From: Rhodobiaceae bacterium | Lineage (GTDB): Bacteria; Pseudomonadota; Alphaproteobacteria; Parvibaculales; Parvibaculaceae | Direction of reading: 5' to 3' | Length of the DNA stretch: 15,575 bases | NCBI GenBank assembly: GCA_002746275.1 | Contig: NVWR01000006.1 | Span: 77,230 to 92,804 of the forward strand | In this document: positions 1 through 5,403 of the stretch, piece by piece | Position numbering within the stretch: the stretch's first letter is position 1 | Layout of the letters: every line of letters begins with the position of its first letter | Made by a program: the position numbers and the translations under genes | The notes under the pieces: generated by a model | What the model was told of the DNA's origin: nothing | The model's database searches: none | What the model saw: the letters and a program-made list of their open reading frames with translations, nothing else

Positions 1-1340
1 AGATCGATCAGCAACATTTTGCCGGGCTGCAAGCGCCATTTTTTGACGACTTTGCTTTCGTCCGGCGGCAAGACACCCATTTCGGACGCCATCATGACAT
101 CACCATCGTCGGTGACGTAATACCGGGCCGGGCGCAAGCCGTTGCGGTCAAGTGTGGCGCCGATCTGGCGGCCATCTGTGAAAGCCACAGCGGCTGGGCC
201 GTCCCATGGTTCCATCAGGGCTGCGTGGTATTCGTAAAATGCACGACGGTCTTTATCCATGAGGGGATTGCCGGACCAGGCTTCCGGGATCAGCATCATC
301 ATGGCATGCGCAAGGGAGTAGCCAGACTGAACCAGAAGCTCGAGCGCATTGTCGAAGCTTGCTGTGTCGGACTGTCCTTCAAGGATGACCGGGTAAAGTT
401 TCTTCAGATCGTCGCCCAAGACTTCAGACGCCATGGAACCCTGACGTGCAAACATCCAGTTTTCATTGCCGCGCTTCGTGTTGATCTCGCCATTGTGGCA
501 GATCATCCGGTAAGGGTGCGCGAGGCTCCATGTTGGAAAAGTGTTCGTCGAAAAACGTTGGTGGACAAGAGCGAGAGCCGAAACAAAGTCTTCGTCATTG
601 AGGTCTTTGTAGTATTTTCCAACCTGTGCCGCGAGCAACATGCCTTTGTAGGTGATGATCCGCGAGGAGAAAGAAGGAACGTAAAAGAAGCCGGCATTTT
701 TCTCATCTACGAGAGAGGTAATGCCGAGCTCAACGCGCTTGCGAATAACAAACAGCTTGCGCTCGAATGCGTCCTGATCGCCTGTTCCTTCACCACGGGC
801 GACAAAGACCTGGCGATGGAAGGGTTCGGTTGGCAGGACCGAATATCCAAGGTCGGAATTATCAACCGGTACAGTCCGCCAGCCAAGCAGGGTCTGGCCT
901 TCCGCAGCAATCATATCCTCGACAAACGCTTCGATCTTGGCACGGGCTTCTTCTTCCATGGGGAGGAAAAAGAAACCGACGCCATAGTCGCCTTCCGCAG
1001 GAAGCTCGATGCTTTCTGCCTTTGCCACTTTGCGCATGAACGTGTCAGGCATCTGAACAAGCAGACCCGCGCCATCACCGGCTTTGGGATCAGCGCCGAC
1101 AGCACCACGGTGCTCAAGGTTTTCAAGAATTCCCAAGCCGTCCATAACAATCTGGTGGCTTTTGCGATTGTGAATATTGGCGACGAAGCCAATGCCACAG
1201 GCATCATGTTCGTTTTTGGGATCGTACAGACCGCGAGCCGCAGGAAGGCCTGCGGGGCGAATGGATTTAGCCCGTTCGCCGGTGCTTTCTTCCTGGACTG
1301 AACCGTAATTTTCTTGGCTCTGCTTCATAAGATCTGTCAT
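1..1340 (-). CDS. gltB: Glutamate synthase (NADPH) large subunit, N-terminal part (runs off left edge)
   Basis: Alpha subunit of NADPH-dependent glutamate synthase (GOGAT), which with GltD makes two glutamates from glutamine and 2-oxoglutarate in the cytoplasm. About 446 codons are in the window, reading from the right; the rest of this roughly 1500-residue protein lies left of base 1. Visible is the class II glutamine amidotransferase domain: after a ~47-residue propeptide-like leader comes HDACGIGF, whose Cys (about residue 48) is the expected N-terminal nucleophile after processing. Further on are LEHRGAVGADPKAGDGAG, RFSTNTFPTWSLAHPYR, CHNGEINTKRGNENWM and DRNGLRPARYY, all typical GltB motifs. 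The ATG at 1340 was chosen as the first in-frame start; an ATG at 1328 is an alternative, and neither has a strong ribosome-binding site. gltD is not in view. Identification is firm; the exact start is not. Confidence 0.96.
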   Translation of the reverse strand, partial: MTDLMKQSQENYGSVQEESTGERAKSIRPAGLPAARGLYDPKNEHDACGIGFVANIHNRKSHQIVMDGLGILENLEHRGAVGADPKAGDGAGLLVQMPDTFMRKVAKAESIELPAEGDYGVGFFFLPMEEEARAKIEAFVEDMIAAEGQTLLGWRTVPVDNSDLGYSVLPTEPFHRQVFVARGEGTGDQDAFERKLFVIRKRVELGITSLVDEKNAGFFYVPSFSSRIITYKGMLLAAQVGKYYKDLNDEDFVSALALVHQRFSTNTFPTWSLAHPYRMICHNGEINTKRGNENWMFARQGSMASEVLGDDLKKLYPVILEGQSDTASFDNALELLVQSGYSLAHAMMMLIPEAWSGNPLMDKDRRAFYEYHAALMEPWDGPAAVAFTDGRQIGATLDRNGLRPARYYVTDDGDVMMASEMGVLPPDESKVVKKWRLQPGKMLLID

Positions 1341-1860
1341 CCCAGCTTGATCATCTCAACCGATATTCGTGCGCGCGCCAAATACCGCTACCCGGCATTA
1401 GCTCTAACGTGGTCCAGCCCCATCCTTTTATCGCGCAGAAAGCACGCGTGGCAGTGAGTTGGACCACAACGCTCTGCCACGTGTCCTTGCAGTGCCACCT
1501 TGTGAGCGGACTTTTCTGCTGGACGCCCTTGTTTTAACCGTGCCCGGGCCGGGCGTTCCTCATGCTGCTGGCCAGATACCAGTCACCACATATTTGCTCT
1601 CAAAAGTTGGTCTGGAGCCGAGGGATATTGCCAGATAAGGGGGGCGGGGATCAAGGGAGTGAGACAGGAATACTGACCTATAAAAAAATAATACATTTCA
1701 ATGACTTAGGTGTTTTGGGGGGGCTTGGCCAACAATTCTTCTCATCGACCCTCTGCTCACGAGGGCTCAAATGGCTGTGAACGGGTGATTCACGGTTCCC
1801 ATTGGGTTTCCTCTCCGCTCATCCTCCGAAGTGTTTGTTAACCATATTTTGGAGAGAACA
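1341..1860. other. Long non-coding stretch between divergent genes
   Basis: About 520 bases separate gltB (leftward) from the small secreted-protein gene (rightward). It should hold the promoters of both. I could see a large hairpin at 1444-1484 and a GC-rich short hairpin at about 1543-1555 (GCCCG, 3-base loop, CGGGC). There is also an A/T-rich stretch near 1680-1700 and a TTAACCAT sequence at 1838-1845 close to the right-hand gene. TTAACCAT resembles a CtrA half-site known from Caulobacter, but a single 8-mer proves nothing. A 72-codon frame at 1562-1780 has no recognisable content and is judged chance. No confident -35/-10 pair could be assigned. Confidence 0.6.
1409..1484 (-). promoter_or_regulatory. 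Candidate structured leader upstream of gltB (hairpin plus loop-complementary segment)
   Basis: The arms at 1444-1454 and 1474-1484 pair over 11 positions with one imperfect pair (G·U in plus-strand RNA, A·C in minus-strand RNA). Inside them GTTG (1458-1461) pairs with CAAC (1467-1470) around a 5-base loop, after a 3x3 internal loop. The apical segment TGGACCAC (1460-1467) is also exactly complementary to GTGGTCCA at 1409-1416. Read toward gltB, this second element lies between the hairpin and the start codon, so two mutually exclusive folds or a loop contact are possible. The structure is seen directly; any role in gltB control is inference. It could instead be a protein-binding dyad. Confidence 0.35.
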
Positions 1861-2196
1861 ATGAAATGCGACTTGATTGCAGTCGCCTTTGTCTCTGCAG
1901 CGGTGCTTGTTTCGCCAGCTGGGGCGGCAGCCATACTGGAAACGGCCATTGGCAATACGGTTTCCGCTACGACCGACGGGATCGAAACCCGGTACTACTC
2001 CAACGAAAATGGGTCGGTGTCGTTGGCCAACTCGAAAGGTCTGTCGGATATCGGCACCTGGTCGACATCAGCAGGCAACCTCTGCATGAGCTGGGCAGCG
2101 GCGGAGGCTCCGGTTTGCATATCTGTGAATGATCAGCAAGCGGTGTTTGTTCACGGGAAGGTGAGGAGGCGTGTAGTCATGGACGCGCATTCGTGA
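1861..2196 (+). CDS. Small secreted protein with two cysteines, DUF995-like
   Basis: A 111-residue protein starting at ATG 1861 with a good ribosome-binding site (GGAGAG, 4 bases before the start). A longer in-frame start at 1831 would spoil the signal peptide. Residues 1-24 form a Sec-type signal peptide ending near PAGAAA; no lipobox is seen. The mature part has the order IGNTVS (30-35), YYSNENGSV (45-53), GTW (65-67), LCMSW with Cys75, and VCISV with Cys86, then a basic tail (VRRR, 101-104). The pattern of GNTV, a tyrosine-rich strand, GTW, then two cysteines near tryptophan resembles the DUF995 family of small secreted alphaproteobacterial proteins. That assignment is from memory and unverified. 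It ends 132 bases before the bufferin-like operon on the same strand. A shared role is possible but unsupported; the gap contains a stem-loop that may separate the two units. Confidence 0.72.
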   Translation: MKCDLIAVAFVSAAVLVSPAGAAAILETAIGNTVSATTDGIETRYYSNENGSVSLANSKGLSDIGTWSTSAGNLCMSWAAAEAPVCISVNDQQAVFVHGKVRRRVVMDAHS

Positions 2197-2253
2197 TTTC
2201 CAGTTGAAGGCAGGTATCCCCATTCTTATTCCCGTAAGGCGGTGTAGTGTCCA

Positions 2254-2276
2254 CCTTGCCGGACCAAGGGGGTCCG
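2254..2276 (+). promoter_or_regulatory. Overlapping dyads upstream of the bufA-like gene: operator or hairpin
   Basis: Two inverted repeats overlap here. CCTTG (2254-2258) and CAAGG (2265-2269) lie around a 6-base spacer, and CGGACC (2260-2265) and GGTCCG (2271-2276) lie around a 5-base loop. The first resembles the spaced dyads recognised by MerR-family metal regulators, which would suit a copper-responsive operon. The second could form a short GC-rich RNA hairpin, perhaps a weak terminator for the preceding gene, though the following T run is only three bases. A CGTAAC direct repeat follows at 2285-2290 and 2297-2302. No clear -35/-10 pair was found. Confidence 0.3.
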
Positions 2277-2328
2277 TTTGTGAGCGTAACCGAAAACGTA
2301 ACTTACTTTGCCCATCTGGAGAGATTCT

Positions 2329-2616
2329 ATGAAAAAGACGATGACTTCGACTCTTGCAATTGCTGGCGCCATGAGCGCCGCGCTTGCGCTCGCAACGCTT
2401 CCGGCTTCTGCGGCAACGCCTGAAGGTATGGAAAAATGCTACGGCGTTTCACTCAGCGGTCAAAATGATTGCGCTGCCGGTCCGGGCACGAGCTGTGCGG
2501 GTACATCGACCATCGATTATCAAGGCAATGCGTGGAAGCTTGTTCCTGCAGGCTCATGCGAGTCTATGGATACGCCTCACGGCAAGGGCAGCTTGGAAGA
2601 AGTTGCGCGTCCATAA
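2329..2616 (+). CDS. bufA1: Bufferin-type precursor peptide (DUF2282, BufA1-like)
   Basis: A 95-residue exported peptide of the DUF2282 family. ATG 2329 is preceded by GGAGA at a normal distance and begins a clear signal peptide (MKKTM, then an alanine/leucine-rich core, ending near PASAA at residue 29). The mature part starts with [10 protein letters not shown] and carries four cysteines (37, 48, 56, 77) in the contexts [19 protein letters not shown] and PAGSCESM, plus the conserved [11 protein letters not shown]. Known for the family: DUF2282 proteins are precursors of bufferins. Their cysteines are modified by an MNIO enzyme (DUF692) to copper-binding thiooxazole-type groups, and the product buffers copper in the periplasm. 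The next genes encode exactly that enzyme and its partner. Which cysteines are modified here cannot be read from sequence. Family call is firm. Confidence 0.93.
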   Translation: MKKTMTSTLAIAGAMSAALALATLPASAATPEGMEKCYGVSLSGQNDCAAGPGTSCAGTSTIDYQGNAWKLVPAGSCESMDTPHGKGSLEEVARP

Positions 2617-2636
2617 GCGCTGGCTGGATGAAAGGC

Positions 2637-2655
2637 GCCGGGTGCCCCTCCCGGT
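2637..2655 (+). promoter_or_regulatory. Short hairpin between bufA- and bufB-like genes
   Basis: CCGGG (2638-2642) pairs with CCCGG (2650-2654), extended by a G·T pair, around a 7-base loop. It lies in the 48-base gap between the precursor and enzyme genes and ends 10 bases before the bufB start, where no Shine-Dalgarno sequence is visible. Such a hairpin could cap the upstream message or reduce translation of the enzyme, giving more peptide than enzyme. This is inference; a 5-bp stem can occur by chance. Confidence 0.25.
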
Positions 2656-2664
2656 TGAGTCCCC

Positions 2665-3558
2665 ATGACCAATTGTCCAGCATATCAGCCCAACCCGGTT
2701 CCGGCACGCGCCGGGGTCGGGTTGAAGGCTGAGCATTATTCAAAAATTCTTGAGACCAAACCAGATGTCGGCTGGTTTGAAGTTCATCCAGAAAATTACA
2801 TGGGTGAAGGTGGCAGTCCGCACGCTTACCTCAGCGAGATGCGCGCTAGATATCCGCTCTCGCTGCACGGTGTTGGAATGTCGCTTGGGGGTGTCAGCCC
2901 CCTGGACCCGGATCATCTTGCTCGGTTCTCGAGCCTTGTTCGACGTTATGAACCAGGGCTCATCTCTGAGCACCTTGCGTGGTCTACCCACGAAGGTGAA
3001 TTTTTAAACGACCTGCTGCCGCTCCCGCTGACGGATGAGGCGCTGGTGTTGATGAGTGATCACGTCGATCAGATGCAAAATGCATTGGGGCGCAAGATCC
3101 TCGTTGAAAACCCCTCCACGTATCTCGCTTTTAAGGGCGAGACGATGAGTGAACCCATTTTCTTGCATGCGCTCTCGAAGCGGGCTGGTTGCGGGATATT
3201 GCTCGACGTCAATAATGTTTATGTATCGGCATGCAATCATGGCTTCAGCGCTGAGGCTTATATCGATGAAATCAACGCCGGGTTGATCGGCGAAGTGCAT
3301 CTGGCCGGCCATGCTGTCGAGGCTGTCGGGAATGTTGACCTTCGGATTGACGACCACGGGTCGGAGGTCTGTTCCGAGGTTTGGCGGCTCTACGAGCGTC
3401 TGATTGCGCGCGTGGGTCCAAAGCCAACACTCATTGAGTGGGATACGAATATTCCTGCGTGGGAGTTGTTGCTTGGGGAAGCTCGTAAGGCACAAGCGAT
3501 GCTCGACCAGAGCGACCTGGTGCTTGGACGGAGGCATGGCGATGCTCTCCTTGCTTGA
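2665..3558 (+). CDS. bufB: MNIO-family peptide-modifying enzyme (DUF692, BufB-like)
   Basis: A 297-residue DUF692 protein, now called multinuclear non-heme iron oxidative (MNIO) enzymes, with a TIM-barrel fold. In order: VGLKAEHY (18-25), WFEVHPENYMG (37-47), LHGVGMSLGG (67-76), SEHLAW (101-106), VENPSTYL (147-154), LLDVNNVYVSACNHGF (179-194), HLAGH (212-216), DDHG (229-232) and IEWDTNIP (257-264). The conserved His, Glu, Asp and Asn residues in these motifs are the expected iron ligands, and none looks lost. Known for the family: with a DUF2063 partner it oxidises cysteines of the DUF2282 precursor. Full length for the family. No obvious ribosome-binding site precedes ATG 2665. It overlaps the next gene by 17 bases, suggesting coupled translation and a complex. 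Cytoplasmic, with no signal peptide. Confidence 0.94.
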   Translation: MTNCPAYQPNPVPARAGVGLKAEHYSKILETKPDVGWFEVHPENYMGEGGSPHAYLSEMRARYPLSLHGVGMSLGGVSPLDPDHLARFSSLVRRYEPGLISEHLAWSTHEGEFLNDLLPLPLTDEALVLMSDHVDQMQNALGRKILVENPSTYLAFKGETMSEPIFLHALSKRAGCGILLDVNNVYVSACNHGFSAEAYIDEINAGLIGEVHLAGHAVEAVGNVDLRIDDHGSEVCSEVWRLYERLIARVGPKPTLIEWDTNIPAWELLLGEARKAQAMLDQSDLVLGRRHGDALLA

Positions 3559-4342
3559 ATTTCAAACTTCATTTGGTACGGCGGTGCGTAGTCGCTCATC
3601 GGCGGATAGTATTGCGGCTGATCCGTTGCGTGAAATGGTGTGTGATGTTGATATCCCGTTTGAACGCCGTCTGGATGTCTACCGTAATAATATTCACGCT
3701 AGTCTGATTGATGCATTGGCTAGTGCTTTTCCGGTGGTGGTCCGTCTTGTTGGTGTGGAATTTTTTCGGGCTATGGGGCGCGAATTTCTACGAGAGCACA
3801 TGCCCAAGCTTGGTACGCTGATTGGTTTTGGTGGCGCGATGCCAGATTTTCTGGATGAGTTTGGACCAGTTTCCGGCTTGCCCTATTTGGGCGATGTTGC
3901 TCGGTTGGAGCTCGCTTGGCTGGCGTCTTATCACGCTGCAGATGATGCGCCGATTGGCACCGATGAGTTGTCCGTCATTCCGCCCGAAGAGATGCCAGAC
4001 CTTCGCTTCGATCTCCACGCAGCTGTTCAAACCGTTTCTTCTTCCTTTCCGATCTGGTCGATTTGGCAGGCAAACAGAGGCGAGGAGAAGCCTGGTGCTA
4101 TCGATCTTTCAGCAGGTGGCGAGACAGTTTTGTTGCTGCGTGCTGAGCTTGTGGTCGAGGCGCACAATATTACACAAGGCATTGCAGTGTTTGTCGGGGA
4201 AATTGATCAGGGCATGCCGCTGGGTGTTGCGGTTGAGAGGGCCCAACAGGCTTCCTCAGCATTTGATCTAACTCAGGCCTTACACCTTCTTTTAACCGGT
4301 GGTGCGTTCTCGCGCGTTCTCCGTTCACCAAATGTGGGATAA
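3542..4342 (+). CDS. bufC: DUF2063 partner of the MNIO enzyme (BufC-like)
   Basis: About 266 residues of the DUF2063 (putative DNA-binding domain) family. Known role: partner protein that binds the precursor leader and delivers it to the DUF692 enzyme. The N-terminal block LSLLEFQTSF, then RRLDVYRNNIHASLIDALASAFP, VVRLVGVEFFRAMGREFL and YLGDVARLELAW match the family signature. The C-terminal half (from about residue 150) is the variable beta-rich domain. Start choice: GGAGG at 3530-3534 sits 7 bases before ATG 3542 but only 1 base before ATG 3536, so 3542 is preferred; 3536 would add two residues. The open frame reaches further upstream, but that part lies inside bufB. It overlaps bufB by 17 bases and ends 4 bases before the DoxX gene. 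Confidence 0.92.
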   Translation: MLSLLEFQTSFGTAVRSRSSADSIAADPLREMVCDVDIPFERRLDVYRNNIHASLIDALASAFPVVVRLVGVEFFRAMGREFLREHMPKLGTLIGFGGAMPDFLDEFGPVSGLPYLGDVARLELAWLASYHAADDAPIGTDELSVIPPEEMPDLRFDLHAAVQTVSSSFPIWSIWQANRGEEKPGAIDLSAGGETVLLLRAELVVEAHNITQGIAVFVGEIDQGMPLGVAVERAQQASSAFDLTQALHLLLTGGAFSRVLRSPNVG

Positions 4343-4346
4343 TGTT

Positions 4347-4820
4347 ATGAGCGAAAAAACTGAAAGCCTCGGGTTGGTCGGGCAACTGCAATTATTGGTC
4401 GAGAAATTATTTGGACAGGCTGACCGTATTCCGACGGTAGCGTTTGATGTTGCGATGCGGGTTGGTATTGCAATGGTTTTTTGGCAGTCTGCGCGTACCA
4501 AAGTTGAGGGGGCGTTGACGCTGAAGCAGAGTACTTTTTTTCTCTTTCAGTATGAGTATGCCTTGCCAATTGTGCCTCATGAGATTGCTGCTTATATGGC
4601 GACGTATGCGGAACATTTTTTTCCCATTCTCATTGTATTCGGTTTTGCCGCCCGGTTTGGAGCCGCTGCGCTGCTCATGATGACGCTGGTAATTCAGATA
4701 TTTGTCTATCCAGGTGCTTGGGCGACGCATCTTCTTTGGGCCTCCCTTCTGCTCTATATTGTTGCGCGCGGAGCTGGAGTGTTGTCGATTGATCACCTCA
4801 TTAAACGCCGGTTTGCCTGA
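4347..4820 (+). CDS. DoxX-family inner-membrane protein of the bufferin-type operon
   Basis: A 157-residue integral membrane protein of the DoxX family. Hydrophobic segments are visible at about 33-50, 90-118 (possibly two helices with AARFGAAAL between) and 123-146. The polar segment VFWQSARTKVEG at 45-56 is typical of DoxX proteins. ATG 4347 follows the bufC stop by 4 bases. An upstream extension of the frame lies wholly in bufC and is ignored. DoxX proteins are common last genes of DUF2282/DUF692/DUF2063 operons. Their role there is not settled; electron transfer or membrane redox support for peptide maturation is a guess. No terminator was recognised after it. Confidence 0.88.
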   Translation: MSEKTESLGLVGQLQLLVEKLFGQADRIPTVAFDVAMRVGIAMVFWQSARTKVEGALTLKQSTFFLFQYEYALPIVPHEIAAYMATYAEHFFPILIVFGFAARFGAAALLMMTLVIQIFVYPGAWATHLLWASLLLYIVARGAGVLSIDHLIKRRFA

Positions 4821-4928
4821 ATTTATGACGTTGTTTGACGGATTGTTCAGACTTGAGATTTGCGCGGCCCTTTAGCGGTTCTTAAGAATACCCGCCTAGG
4901 CTGTCTATCTCAGCAACTGCAATTTTGG

Positions 4929-5363
4929 ATGAGTGTTCTGGCAATGGCCGCTAGCAAACCCGTCGATCCCCGCAATAATCGTTTGGCTATGGCTGAAGCT
5001 GCAATCGCGGCGCTGAAAGACGATTACAAAGAACAGTTGCGGGCTGATACGCAACAGCTTTCCAGCATCTGGGCTGCCAGTGATACACTTGATCCAGATG
5101 CAGAGTGTGCGGAAGCGCTTTTTTCAATCGCTCACAACCTAAAAGGGCAGGCGGGGACCTTTGGCTATGATCTGGTGACTTCGGCCGCAGCCTCTCTTTG
5201 CGACCTGTTGCGAGGCGGTCGACCGGGCGGCGAAAAGGCGAAAGCTATTGGTCATCACATCAGCGTTCTCAACCGTATTGTTGAAAAAGATGTTGAAGGG
5301 ACCGGTGGTGAAATGGGCGCCAAAGTTCTCAAGGCATTGCAGGCACTGTCGAGAGAAATTTGA
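4929..5363 (+). CDS. Stand-alone histidine phosphotransfer (Hpt) protein
   Basis: A 144-residue cytoplasmic protein. The signature AHNLKGQAGTFGYD (from about residue 68) contains the phospho-accepting His69 of Hpt domains, within a mostly helical protein of the size expected for a single Hpt bundle. The N-terminal ~25 residues (ASKPVDPRNN) look like a flexible lead. The start is uncertain: ATG 4929 has no good ribosome-binding site, and ATG 4944 (MAASKP) is an alternative. The open frame reaches back to 4860 but that part is unlikely to be coding. It converges on a hybrid histidine kinase 40 bases away that ends in a receiver domain and lacks an Hpt of its own. The two plausibly share phosphoryl groups; the final response regulator is not in the window. 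Confidence 0.88.
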   Translation: MSVLAMAASKPVDPRNNRLAMAEAAIAALKDDYKEQLRADTQQLSSIWAASDTLDPDAECAEALFSIAHNLKGQAGTFGYDLVTSAAASLCDLLRGGRPGGEKAKAIGHHISVLNRIVEKDVEGTGGEMGAKVLKALQALSREI

Positions 5364-5403
5364 AGGTTGCTAAATTGGCGAAAATTCTCCGACCATCTGC
5401 TTG

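Noticed and set aside
225..1301. Long open frame of 358 codons on the plus strand
   Set aside because: It is antisense to gltB, whose product matches glutamate synthase motifs throughout; the plus-strand translation shows no recognisable domain.
1562..1780. 72-codon plus-strand frame in the intergenic region
   Set aside because: No clear ribosome-binding site, no signal peptide or domain, and odd composition; judged chance.
1838..1845. TTAACCAT as a CtrA half-site
   Set aside because: A single 8-base match with no second half and no cell-cycle gene nearby; too weak to annotate on its own.
2286..2323. ECF-sigma type promoter starting with GTAACC before bufA
   Set aside because: No CGAA/CGTC-like -10 lies at 16-17 bases from either GTAAC copy, and transcription would start almost at the ribosome-binding site.
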